From NCBI RefSeq assembly GCF_030317145.1, contig NZ_JASZYE010000005.1:248001-312000 (forward strand): 64,000 nt of DNA, given 5' to 3'. A program made the position numbers and the translations under genes. Of this stretch, positions 1 through 9,100 are shown in pieces (positions within the stretch are counted from its first letter, which is position 1; the number at the start of each line of letters is the position of its first letter). The notes beneath the pieces were generated by a model that saw only the letters and a list, made by a program, of their open reading frames with translations, did not search any database and was not told the DNA's origin. This DNA is from Variovorax flavidus. Lineage in GTDB: Bacteria; Pseudomonadota; Gammaproteobacteria; Burkholderiales; Burkholderiaceae_C.

Positions 1-721
1 TCTGGACGTCGTCGTGCAGGCTCTTCGCCCAGGCACGGCGATCGCGTCCCTGCGAGGGCTGCGGCTCGCCGAAGCGCACGATCGCCAGCAGTGGCGGCGC
101 CTTCAACGTGTTCCAAACCGAGGTCAGCAAGCTGTCGTCGTCGATGTAACGCGGCGCATAGCTGGTTTCACCCGTCGCCGCATCGGCGAAGCGAAGCGCG
201 GCCGGCTGCACGGGTGCGCCCGACGAGATGGCCGCCTGCAGCAGGTTGGCATGGAAAGGCAGGAGTCCGTGGCCGTCGCTGGTCGTGCCTTCGGGAAAGA
301 CCGCCATGATGTCGCCTTCACGCAGCGCCTCGGTCATGTGATGCACCACGCGCACCGCGTCGCGCCGCCGTTCACGCTCTATATAGAGGGAGCCGGCGCC
401 GGTCGACAGGGTGCCGATCACCGGCCACTCCCGCACCACCGATTTGGAGACGAAGCGCACATGCCGCGCGGCATGGATCGTGAGGATGTCCAGCCATGAC
501 AGGTGGTTGCACACCAGCAGCAGGGGTCCGTGCGCCGGCGGCGTGCCTTGCACCGTCAGGCTGATTCCCATCAGGTTGAGCATGCGCTCCGACCATTGCT
601 GCACGCGCTGTTCGCGCTCCACCGGCGACAGGTGCGGGAACTTGGTGCGGATGGTCCACCACCCCGCAACCACGTGCCCGAGCGCGCGCAACAACTTGAG
701 ACTCACTGACACGACGTGCAT
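1..721 (-). CDS. plsC: 1-acyl-sn-glycerol-3-phosphate acyltransferase (PlsC family), 3' end outside window
   Basis: Partial gene: about 240 N-terminal residues are visible and the stop lies beyond the left edge. PlsC-family enzymes add the second acyl chain to lysophosphatidic acid at the inner membrane. The catalytic HX4D motif is present (H73, LSWL, D78), and the substrate-binding FPEGTT motif sits at 142-147. The ATG at 721 follows the pyrX stop by 31 nt on the same strand, so this is probably the last gene of the algH-ruvX-pyrR-pyrB-pyrX run. The family is clear. The exact acyl acceptor cannot be read from the sequence. Confidence 0.85.
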   Translation of the reverse strand, partial: MHVVSVSLKLLRALGHVVAGWWTIRTKFPHLSPVEREQRVQQWSERMLNLMGISLTVQGTPPAHGPLLLVCNHLSWLDILTIHAARHVRFVSKSVVREWPVIGTLSTGAGSLYIERERRRDAVRVVHHMTEALREGDIMAVFPEGTTSDGHGLLPFHANLLQAAISSGAPVQPAALRFADAATGETSYAPRYIDDDSLLTSVWNTLKAPPLLAIVRFGEPQPSQGRDRRAWAKSLHDDVQ

Positions 722-752
722 GCGGACGGCTTCCTCGGTCTGCCTGTGAGCG

Positions 753-2027
753 CTAGCCGTGGACGATGCGTCCGCCCACCAGCGTGAAGCGCGCACGGCC
801 GTGCATCGCGTAGCCGCTGAAGGGCGTGTGCTTGCCCTGGCTCCGGAGCGCATCGGGCTGCACTTGCCATTCGAGCGCGGGATCGACCACGCAGAGGTCC
901 GCCGCGCCGCCCTTCGCCAGCCTGCCCACGCCTTGGGCGCCCAGCAGCTTGGCAGGGGCCGCGCTCACGACCTCGATGGCGCGTGCCACGCCCGCGCCGC
1001 TCTGCTCGCCCCACTGCAATGCGAGCGGCAGCAGGAGTTCGAGTCCGGTGGCGCCGGCTTCTGCTTCGGCAAAGGGCAAGGTCTTGGCGTCGGCCTCCAC
1101 CGGCGTGTGGTCGGACACCAGCGCATCGATGGTGCCGTCCGCCAGTCCGGCCGACAGCGCATCGCGGTCGCGCTGCTGGCGCAGCGGCGGGTTCAGCCGC
1201 GCACGGCTGTCGAAATAACCGATGTCGGTGTCCACGAGGTGCAGCGAGTTGATGCTGACGTCGCAGGTCAGCGGCAGGCCCTCGGCCTTGGCTGCGCGCA
1301 CTTGCGCCACGCCGGCCGCGCTCGACAGGCGGCACAGGTGCACGCGCGCGCCGGTGCTGCGCATGAGTTCGATGATGGTGAAGATCGCGATCGTCTCGGC
1401 CGCGGCCGGCACACCCGCGAGACCCAGGCGCGTGGCCAGCGGGCCGCTGGCGGCGACGCCATTTCCCAGGTCGCGCTCCTGCGGGCGCAGCCACACGGTG
1501 TAGCCGAAGGTGCTGGCGTACAGCAGCGCGCGCTGCAACACCTGCGTGTTGCCCAGCGGAACGTCGGCCTGGCCGAAGCCGATGCAGCCGGCCTCCGTGA
1601 GTTCGGCCATTTCGGTCAGCACCTCGCCCGCGAGGCTGCGCGTGAGCGCGCCGAGCGGGAACAGCCGTGCGCGCTGCATCTTTTCGGCGCGGAACTTGAG
1701 CATTTCGACGAGGCCCGGCTCGTCGAGCACCGGGTCGGTGTCCGGCGGGCAGACCAGGCTGGTGACGCCGCCGGCGACCGCCGCGCCCATCTCGCTTTCG
1801 AGCATGCCTTCGTGCTCGTAGCCGGGCTCGCGCAGCCTGGCGGCGAGGTCGACCAGTCCGGGCACGACGAGGCAGTCTTGGGCGTCGAGCGTTCGCTCCG
1901 CGCGGAATTCACTGGAAACGTCGCCGATGGCGAGAACCTTGCCGTCGGCGACCGCCACGTCGGCCTTTCGGTCGAAGCCGGATGAAGGGTCGACGACGCG
2001 ACCGTTGGTGATCAGGATGTTGCTCAT
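753..2027 (-). CDS. pyrX: Dihydroorotase-like protein PyrX (PyrC'), probably catalytically inactive
   Basis: 424 residues with the overall fold and length of a class I dihydroorotase. The metal-binding motif that normally reads D-x-H-x-H-L-R-E-P-G is here D60-L-A62-A-R64-LREPG, so both zinc histidines are gone. The later SDHTPVE motif is kept. In Pseudomonas a similar histidine-less PyrC' has no dihydroorotase activity but is needed to assemble the dodecameric aspartate carbamoyltransferase. The gene overlaps pyrB by 4 nt (ATGA), as expected for a partner subunit. The inferred role is a structural subunit of ATCase. A functional pyrC is then expected elsewhere in the genome. Confidence 0.85.
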   Translation of the reverse strand: MSNILITNGRVVDPSSGFDRKADVAVADGKVLAIGDVSSEFRAERTLDAQDCLVVPGLVDLAARLREPGYEHEGMLESEMGAAVAGGVTSLVCPPDTDPVLDEPGLVEMLKFRAEKMQRARLFPLGALTRSLAGEVLTEMAELTEAGCIGFGQADVPLGNTQVLQRALLYASTFGYTVWLRPQERDLGNGVAASGPLATRLGLAGVPAAAETIAIFTIIELMRSTGARVHLCRLSSAAGVAQVRAAKAEGLPLTCDVSINSLHLVDTDIGYFDSRARLNPPLRQQRDRDALSAGLADGTIDALVSDHTPVEADAKTLPFAEAEAGATGLELLLPLALQWGEQSGAGVARAIEVVSAAPAKLLGAQGVGRLAKGGAADLCVVDPALEWQVQPDALRSQGKHTPFSGYAMHGRARFTLVGGRIVHG

Positions 2028-2986
2028 GCTTCGTTACCCGCGACGATGCTCATGACCGCCATTCGCACGGCGATGCCGAAAGTGACCTGCGGCAGGATCA
2101 CGCTCTGCCGGCCGTCCACCACGGCCGAGTCGATTTCCACGCCGCGGTTGATCGGCCCCGGATGCATCACGATGGCATCCGACTTGGCCAGTTGCAGCTT
2201 CTCGGGCGTGAGGCCGAAGGTCTTGAAGAATTCCTGCGACGACGGCAGCAGCGCGCCGCTCATGCGCTCGTTCTGCAGCCGCAGCATGATGATGACGTCG
2301 CAGTCCTTGATGCCTTCTTCCAGCGTGTGGCACACCCGCACGCCCATCTGCGCCATGTCGGTGGGCACCAGCGTCTTGGGGCCGACCACGCGCACTTCGG
2401 CGCAGCCGAGCGTGGTGAGCGCATGGATGTCGGAGCGCGCCACGCGCGAGTGCAGCACATCGCCGACGATCGCGACCGTGAGGTTCGCGAAGTCCTTCTT
2501 GTAGTGGCGGATCGTGTACATGTCGAGCAGCCCCTGCGTCGGGTGCGCGTGGCGACCGTCGCCCGCGTTCACCACGTGCACGTGCGGCGCAACGTGCTGC
2601 GCGATCAGGTAGGGCGCGCCCGATTCGCTGTGGCGCACGACGAACAGGTCGGCAGCCATCGCGCTCAGGTTGGCGATGGTGTCGAGCAGCGACTCGCCCT
2701 TCGTCGCCGACGAGCGCGCGATGTCGAGGTTGATCACGTCGGCCGACAGTCGCTTGGCCGCGATCTCGAAGGTGGTGCGCGTGCGCGTCGAGTTCTCGAA
2801 GAACAGGTTGAACACGCTCTTGCCGCGCAGCAGCGGCACCTTCTTCACTTCGCGGTCGCTCACGCTGGTGAAGTTGGCGGCGGTGTCGAGGATGTGGGTG
2901 ACGATGTCCTTCGGCAGGCCCTCGATCGAGAGCAGGTGGATCAGCTCGCCGTGCTTGTTGAGTTGGGGGTTTCGTTTGTAGAGCAT
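2024..2986 (-). CDS. pyrB: Aspartate carbamoyltransferase catalytic subunit
   Basis: 320 residues. PyrB condenses carbamoyl phosphate and aspartate to carbamoyl aspartate, the committed step of pyrimidine synthesis. The carbamoyl-phosphate loop STRTR is at 66-70, and an HPGPINRG segment lies near residue 272. The N-terminal extension before the first conserved helix resembles the Pseudomonas-type enzyme that works with PyrC'. The ATG overlaps the pyrR stop by one base and the stop overlaps pyrX by 4 nt, so translation of all three is probably coupled. No pyrI regulatory subunit gene is nearby. Confidence 0.96.
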   Translation of the reverse strand: MLYKRNPQLNKHGELIHLLSIEGLPKDIVTHILDTAANFTSVSDREVKKVPLLRGKSVFNLFFENSTRTRTTFEIAAKRLSADVINLDIARSSATKGESLLDTIANLSAMAADLFVVRHSESGAPYLIAQHVAPHVHVVNAGDGRHAHPTQGLLDMYTIRHYKKDFANLTVAIVGDVLHSRVARSDIHALTTLGCAEVRVVGPKTLVPTDMAQMGVRVCHTLEEGIKDCDVIIMLRLQNERMSGALLPSSQEFFKTFGLTPEKLQLAKSDAIVMHPGPINRGVEIDSAVVDGRQSVILPQVTFGIAVRMAVMSIVAGNEA

Positions 2987-3483
2987 CAGGTGGTTTCCTC
3001 TACCTTGAAGCTGAACGCGCCTTTGTCACTGCGCGCCAGGGCGAGCAATTGCGTTGACGGCAGTTCGAGGTGCTGGGCTGCAAAGTCCGCCGCCACCGGC
3101 AATTCGCGGCCGCCGCGGTCGATCAGCACCGCCAGCCGCACGCGCGCCGGCCGGCCGAAGTCGAACAGCTCGTTGAGCACCGCACGGATGGTGCGGCCCG
3201 TGTAGAGCACGTCGTCGAGCAGGAGCACGTCGGCGCCGTTGACGTCGAAAGGCAGCGTCGTCTGTGCGCTTGCTGACAGGCCGCGGCGCGCGAAATCGTC
3301 GCGGTGCATGGCCGAGGAAATGATGCCGGGCGCGCCGGGCAGGCCCAGGTCTTTCTGCAGCCGCTCGACCAGCCACGCGCCGCCGGAGGTGATGCCGACA
3401 AGGCGCGTGTCGTCGCGCATCAGGGATTTCACGCCGCGCAGCAGCTCGACGTAGAGCGCTTCGGCGTCAGGGATGGAATTCAC
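2986..3483 (-). CDS. pyrR: Bifunctional pyr operon regulator / uracil phosphoribosyltransferase
   Basis: 165 residues of the type I phosphoribosyltransferase fold. The PRPP-binding loop VLLLDDVLYTGRT is at 86-98. In Bacillus PyrR is an RNA-binding attenuator; in proteobacteria it is better known as a regulator or UPRTase encoded in front of pyrB. The start is GTG and overlaps the ruvX stop (GTGA). Because ruvX abuts directly, there is no room here for a Bacillus-type pyr attenuator leader, so any RNA regulation would have to act inside upstream coding sequence or before algH. Confidence 0.93.
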   Translation of the reverse strand: MNSIPDAEALYVELLRGVKSLMRDDTRLVGITSGGAWLVERLQKDLGLPGAPGIISSAMHRDDFARRGLSASAQTTLPFDVNGADVLLLDDVLYTGRTIRAVLNELFDFGRPARVRLAVLIDRGGRELPVAADFAAQHLELPSTQLLALARSDKGAFSFKVEETT

Positions 3484-3914
3484 GGAAGGCTCCTCAGGAA
3501 CTGTTCAAGGATGATGCATGCCGACGCGGCGTCGGCATCGCGCGCGCCCGAGGCGAGCGCCTCGGTCGTGCTGTAGCGCTCGTCGACCTCGTACACCGGC
3601 AGCTTGAAGCGGCCGTGCAGTTGCCGGGCAAAGCGTTGTGCGGCGCGGGTGTTGTCGTGCGGCGCGCCGTCGGGGTGATAGGGCACGCCGACGACCAGCG
3701 CGTCGGGCTGCCACTCGCGGATGCGGGCCTCCACCTGCGCAAAGCGCGCGTCGCCCTCGGCCTTGATGGTGGCTTGCGGCGTCGCCGTCCTGAGCAAACG
3801 ATTGCCGCTCGCGACGCCGGTGCGCTTCTGGCCGAAATCGAAGGCCAGGAAGCTTTGGAAATGGGAGGGAACGGAAACCGGAGGGGTGGCGTCGGGCATT
3901 GCCGTAACGCTCAT
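3480..3914 (-). CDS. ruvX: Putative pre-16S rRNA nuclease / Holliday junction resolvase-like YqgF
   Basis: 144 residues, RNase H fold of the YqgF/RuvX family, which finishes the 5' end of 16S rRNA in E. coli. The first acidic strand reads FLAFDFGQKRTGVA, and a VVGVPYHPDG segment follows mid-protein, both typical. The reading frame is open further upstream, but the ATG at 3914 overlaps the algH stop as ATGA and gives the usual family length, so it was preferred. The algH(yqgE)-ruvX pairing is widely conserved in proteobacteria. Confidence 0.92.
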   Translation of the reverse strand: MSVTAMPDATPPVSVPSHFQSFLAFDFGQKRTGVASGNRLLRTATPQATIKAEGDARFAQVEARIREWQPDALVVGVPYHPDGAPHDNTRAAQRFARQLHGRFKLPVYEVDERYSTTEALASGARDADAASACIILEQFLRSLP

Positions 3915-4510
3915 GCGTGCCCCGCGTCGGGCGACAGGGTCCACGCCTCCAGGCCCAGCAGCGACAACGCCTTGTCGTAGCGCTGCTCGATCGGCGTGTC
4001 GAAGATCACCGCGGGATCGGCGCCGACCGTCAGCCAGCTGTTTTCGGCCAGTTCGGATTCGAGCTGGCCTTCGCCCCAGGCGGCGTAGCCCAGCGAAACC
4101 AGCACCTTGCGCGGGCCGGCACCGGTGGCGAGCGCCTCCAGCACGTCCTTGGAGGTCGTCATTTCGAGGCCGCCGGGAATCGTCATGGTCGACGCGTAGA
4201 CCGACTCGTTCGGCTTGTCCGCCTGCGCGAAAACCGGCTCATGCAGGACGAAGCCGCGCTCGGTCTGGACCGGGCCGCCCTGGAACACGGGCGCCGCGCC
4301 CAGTTCGGGGCTGGAGAGGTGCAGTTCGATCTTCTCGAACAGCACCTTGAGATTGATGTCGCTGGGTTTGTTGATGACGAGGCCGAGCGCGCCGCGCTCG
4401 CTGTGCTCGCAGAGGTAGACCACGCTGCGGCTGAAGGCCTTGTCTTCCAGACCCGGCATCGCAATCAGGAAATGATGCGTGAGGTTCATCGGGGCAGAAT
4501 CGGAGGCCAT
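3911..4510 (-). CDS. algH: YqgE/AlgH family protein (UPF0301)
   Basis: About 199 residues from the ATG at 4510; the family core starts at NLTHHFLIAMPGL, so the ATG at 4489 is an alternative. Conserved family segments include the AMPGL and GLVINKP regions. AlgH was first linked to alginate regulation in Pseudomonas, but its biochemical function remains unsettled. It heads the run ruvX-pyrR-pyrB-pyrX-plsC. Its start lies in a CATG shared with the divergent photolyase start, so the two 5' ends touch or overlap and promoters must lie inside the opposite gene. Confidence 0.9.
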   Translation of the reverse strand: MASDSAPMNLTHHFLIAMPGLEDKAFSRSVVYLCEHSERGALGLVINKPSDINLKVLFEKIELHLSSPELGAAPVFQGGPVQTERGFVLHEPVFAQADKPNESVYASTMTIPGGLEMTTSKDVLEALATGAGPRKVLVSLGYAAWGEGQLESELAENSWLTVGADPAVIFDTPIEQRYDKALSLLGLEAWTLSPDAGHA

Positions 4511-5993
4511 GCCGCCGATTTTACTGGCCGTCGACAAAACCTATCCCAAGGGCCTGATGTGGTTTCGGCGCGACCTGCGCGTCGACGACAACGCGGCGCT
4601 CTACCAGGCCCTGCGCGCGTGCCGGCAGGTGCTGTGCGTGTTCGTCTTCGACCGCGCGATCCTCGATTCCCTTCCCCGCGCGGACCGGCGCGTCGAGTTC
4701 ATCCGGGAATCGCTGGTGGAGCTGGACGCCGAGCTGCGGTCGCTGGGCGGCGGGCTGATCATCCGCCATGCCGTGGCGGAAGACGAAATCGGGCAACTCG
4801 CACGCGCGCTGGACGTGCAGGCCGTCTTTGCCAATCGCGACGACGAGCCCGACGCGCTGGCGCGCGACGCCAAGGTGCTCGGCGCCCTGGCGAACGCGGG
4901 CGTCGCTTTCCATACCTACAAGGACCATTCCGTCTTCGAGCGCGAAGAGGTCCTGACCCAGGCGGGGCAGCCCTACACCGTCTTCACACCCTACAAGCGA
5001 GCCTGGCTTTCCAAGGTGGATGCCTTCTACCTGAAACCCTACCCCGTGCGCAGCTATGCCGACGCGCTGGCGCCCGTGCCGGAGAAGTTCAAGGCGCCAG
5101 TGCCGCCGCTGGCGGACATCGGCTTCGAGAAGAGCAACCTCGATCAACTGGAAATCCCCACCGGCAGCCAGGGCGGCGCCGCGCTTTTCGACGACTTCTT
5201 CCAGCGCATCGACCGCTATCACCAGACGCGCGACTTTCCGTCCGTGCGCGGGCCCAGCTACCTCGGCGTGCACCTGCGCTTCGGCACCGTCTCGATCCGG
5301 CAGCTGGCGGGCATCGCGCACCAGTTGACGCTGCAGGGGGACCAGGGCGCGGCGACCTGGCTCAGCGAGCTGATCTGGCGCGATTTCTATTTTCAGATCC
5401 TGGCGCACCATCCGCACGTGGCGGCGGGCGGTGAATCGAAAAGCTTCAGGCCCGAATACGACAAGATCCAGTGGCATCACGGCAAGCACGCCGACATGCT
5501 CTTCGACGCCTGGTGCAAAGGCCAGACCGGCTACCCGCTCGTCGACGCGGCCATGGCGCAAATCAACCAGACCGGCTACATGCACAACCGCCTGCGCATG
5601 GTGGTCGCGAGCTTTCTCTGCAAGGACCTGGGGATCGACTGGCGTCGCGGCGAACGGTACTTCGCGGAGCACCTCAACGACTTCGAACTGTCGTCGAACA
5701 ACGGCGGCTGGCAGTGGGCGAGTTCGAGCGGCTGCGATGCGCAGCCCTATTTCCGGATCTTCAATCCGGTGACGCAGAGCGAGCGCTTCGACCCGGAGGG
5801 CAAGTTCATCCGCCGTTACCTGCCGCAGCTGGCCAAGCTGTCCAATGCCGAGATCCACGCGCCATGGACAGCCAGGCCGCTGGAACTCGTGGCGGCCGGC
5901 GTGACGCTGGGGGAGACCTATCCCAAGCCGATCGTCGATCACGCCGAGGCGCGCGACCGGACCTTGCAGCGCTACGCGGTGGTGAAAAGATAG
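4509..5993 (+). CDS. phr: Deoxyribodipyrimidine photo-lyase (CPD photolyase)
   Basis: 494 residues from the ATG at 4509. A second in-frame ATG at 4557 begins MWFRRDLRVDDN, the canonical N-terminus, so the true start is uncertain by 16 residues. The N-terminal antenna-binding alpha/beta domain is followed by the helical FAD domain, with conserved blocks around TGYMHNRLRMVVASF and the Asn/Trp-rich SSNNGGWQWASSSGCDAQPYFRIFNP region (listed in parts; FAD pocket and lesion site). It repairs UV-induced cyclobutane pyrimidine dimers using blue light. It stands alone, convergent with pilL, with a repeat copy between them. Confidence 0.95.
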   Translation: MPPILLAVDKTYPKGLMWFRRDLRVDDNAALYQALRACRQVLCVFVFDRAILDSLPRADRRVEFIRESLVELDAELRSLGGGLIIRHAVAEDEIGQLARALDVQAVFANRDDEPDALARDAKVLGALANAGVAFHTYKDHSVFEREEVLTQAGQPYTVFTPYKRAWLSKVDAFYLKPYPVRSYADALAPVPEKFKAPVPPLADIGFEKSNLDQLEIPTGSQGGAALFDDFFQRIDRYHQTRDFPSVRGPSYLGVHLRFGTVSIRQLAGIAHQLTLQGDQGAATWLSELIWRDFYFQILAHHPHVAAGGESKSFRPEYDKIQWHHGKHADMLFDAWCKGQTGYPLVDAAMAQINQTGYMHNRLRMVVASFLCKDLGIDWRRGERYFAEHLNDFELSSNNGGWQWASSSGCDAQPYFRIFNPVTQSERFDPEGKFIRRYLPQLAKLSNAEIHAPWTARPLELVAAGVTLGETYPKPIVDHAEARDRTLQRYAVVKR

Positions 5994-6020
5994 CCGCAGC
6001 CTGCACGGCGGCGCGATTCG

Positions 6021-6117
6021 CAAGCAGCCGCGGAACCGGCTTCGCCGGGCCGCGGGCTGCGCCCCCTGCAAGGGGGTGGGCGGCTACACGAAGTGAGCAA
6101 GCGTGGGGGTGTGCTGG
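6021..6117 (-). repeat. 3'-end-associated GC-rich repeat, copy 1
   Basis: Read on the minus strand it begins a few bases after the pilL stop codon with a CACCCCCACGCTTGCTCACT variant of the family start, then TTCGTGTAGCCGCC, then the CCCCC...GGGGG hairpin, and ends with CCGGCGAAGCCGG and TTCCGCGG. Seven related copies occur in this window, each directly after a stop codon. See the findings. Confidence 0.85.
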
Positions 6118-9100
6118 TCAAGCCACCAGCGCCACGGGCACCTCGACGCCCGTGTAGCTCCGCACCAGCCGCAGCAGTTCCTCTTCCGAGTACGGCTTGC
6201 CAAGGTAGTGGTTCACGCCCAGCGCACGCGCATGGTCGTGGTGCTTCTCGGCGATGCGCGAGGTGATCATGATGATCGGCAGGTCAGCCAGCGACTCGTC
6301 CGCACGGATGTTGCGGGCAAGGTCGAAGCCGTCCATGCGCGGCATCTCGATGTCCGACAGCACGACGGCCGGACGCTCCTGCTGGAGCCGTTCGAGCGCC
6401 TGCAGGCCGTCGGCGGCCAGCGACACACGGTAGCCTTCGCGTTGCAGCAGGCGCTGCGTGACGCGCCGCACCGTGATCGAGTCGTCCACCACCAGCACCA
6501 GCGGGACCTGCGGCACCGATTGCGGCACCTGCTTGGCCGGCTCTGCGCCGCCGACATCCCTGGTCGTCTGGCGGGTCCGCGTCGCCTGCAGCTCGCGCGC
6601 CTTTTCGCCATGCACGGCGGCCAGCGCCACCGGGTTGTAGATGAGCGCGACCGCGCCGGAGGCCAGCACCGAGATGGCGGCCATGCCGGGCAGGCGCGAC
6701 AGCTGCGGCCCGAGGTTCTTCACCACGACTTCCTGGTTGCCCAGGACTTCGTCGACGTGCAGCGCGACGCGCTGTGCAGCGCTTCGCACGATGACGATCG
6801 TGTTGGCCTTGCCGGGTGCGCGCTCGCTGCCCGAGGAGGACTGGAGCAACGCGCCGGCCCAGTAGAACGGAACCTGCTCGCCGCCGAAGGCGTAGCGCTG
6901 GTTGAGGTAGGCCGATTCGAGATCGGAGGCGCCCGCGCGCAACACCAGTTCGACCAGGCTGGAGGGCACGCCGATCGACGTGGCGCCCGCACGCAGCATG
7001 ACCACGTGCGTCACGGCGGTCGTCAGCGGCAGCACCAGCTTGAAGACGGTGCCTTGTCCGGGCTGGCTGCTCGTTTCGATTCGGCCGCCGAGCGCCGCGA
7101 CTTCCGCGCGCACCACGTCCATGCCGATGCCGCGGCCGGCCAGTTCGGAAACCTGCTCCGCCGTGGAGAAGCCGGGTTGGAAGATCAGTTCGGCAGCTTC
7201 GGCGGGGCTGAGCTGCTTGCCTTCGGGGATCAGCCCGAGCGTCACCGCCCGCGCGGCAATGCGCTCGAAGTTGAGCCCGGCGCCGTCGTCACGGAAGCTG
7301 ACCGAGACGTCGTTGCCTTCGTGATGCAGCTCGATGACGATCAGGCCGCTCGAATCCTTGCCGGCCTTCTCACGCACCGCCACATCCTCGATGCCGTGCG
7401 CCACGCAGTTGCGCAGCAAGTGCTCGAAGGCGGGCGTCATGCGGTCCAGCACGCCGCGGTCCATCTCGATGGAGCCGCCGGTGATGTCCAGGCGGACCTG
7501 CTTGCCGGTGTCCTTCGAGGCCTGGCGCACGACGCGGTAGAGGCGATCCGAAATGCCTTCGAACTCCACCATGCGCGTGCGCAGCAAGCCGCGCTGCAGT
7601 TCGCGAGTCTGGCGCGCCTGGGCGCTCAGATCGTCTTCCGTCGCCTGCACCGTCTTCTGGAGCGTGCGCTGCACGGTCGCCACGTCGTTGACCGACTCGG
7701 CCATCATGCGGGTGAGTTCCTGCACGCGCGTGAAGCGGTCGAACTCGAGCGGATCGAAGCCCTGCTGCGAATCCTTCGCCTGTGCCAGGCGCGACTGCAT
7801 CTGGCTTTCGGCCTGGACCTCGATGTCGCGCAACTGCTGGCGCAGGCGATCCAGGTTGCCGGTCAGGTCGCCGAGCGAGCTGCGCAGCTGGCCCAGTTCG
7901 GCTTCGAGCCGCGAGCGCGTGATGATCACCTCGCCGGCCTGCGCGACCAGGCGGTCGAGCAGATGGGTGCGGATGCGCACCGCCTGGTTCGAGATGGCGC
8001 GCAGTGGCGTGAGCGCCGACGGCGAAGGCATGGCGACCGCGCTGCGTTCGACGATTGCCTCGTCGGCAGGAGCAGCTTCTTCCGTCTCGCCGGCTGGCGT
8101 TTCGACAGCGGCAACGGGCAGTTCCACCGGCGTGGATGCGGCCGTTGCGGCGGCGGCACGCTGCACCAGTTCGGTCTGGACCGCGTCATCCGCGGCGCGC
8201 AGCGCGTCAAAGGTGGCCTGCAGTGAGTCGAAGCGTGTGAGCAGTTGTTCGATCGATTGCCGGTCGGCGCCCTCGGAGCCGAGCGCTTCGATGTCGGACT
8301 CCATGCGGTGCGCGCGTTCGCCGAGGCGCATCGCGCCGGCCAGCCGTGCGCTGCCCTTGAGCGTGTGCAGCGTGCGCAAGGTGGAGGCGCGTGCGCCCGT
8401 GCCTTCCGGATGCTGCGACCACTCGCGCAGTGCGGCGCCGAGTTGCGGCAGCAGTTCGGCGGCCTCTTCCTCGAAGATCGGGAACAGGTCGACGTCGACG
8501 GCGTCGGTCACGTCGACCGCGTCCTCGGAGTCGTCGAGCGCCACGTCGGCCATGGCGTCGCGCGGCACATGGAAGGTCACCAGCCGGCCTTCGACCGGCT
8601 CGACGGGCAACTGCGAGGCAGCGACTTCGCGCAGTGCCTGCAGCGTTTCGTCGGCGGGCTCGCGCAGGAAGCCGGCAGCGAACTGATGCAGCAGGCGCCG
8701 CAATTCCTCGGCTGCCACGACCAGCACGACGCCCTGCTCCGGCGTTCCGCGGCCCTGCATCTGCAGATGCTGCAGCGCGGCCTCGAACAGGCGCGCCATG
8801 CTCGACAGGCTCTGGAAGCCGACTGTCGCCGAGCTGCCGGCCAGCGAATGGGCCAGGCCGATCATCGAGTCGGAGACCCGCTCGTGCGATTCGAGCGCCC
8901 ATTCGCCGACTTCGGTGGCGAGCTGCCTCGACCACTCGTCGGCTTCGTTCAGGTAGACGTTGTAGAGCGCGATGCCGATGCGCAGCGGGCCGATCACCTT
9001 GACCTGCTCTTCGGCGCTCGGTGCTGCCGCTGCGGGGCGCTCGGCCTCGGCATCGGCTTCGACTTCGATCGGTGCGGCCGGAGCGGGCGGCTCGGCGGCT

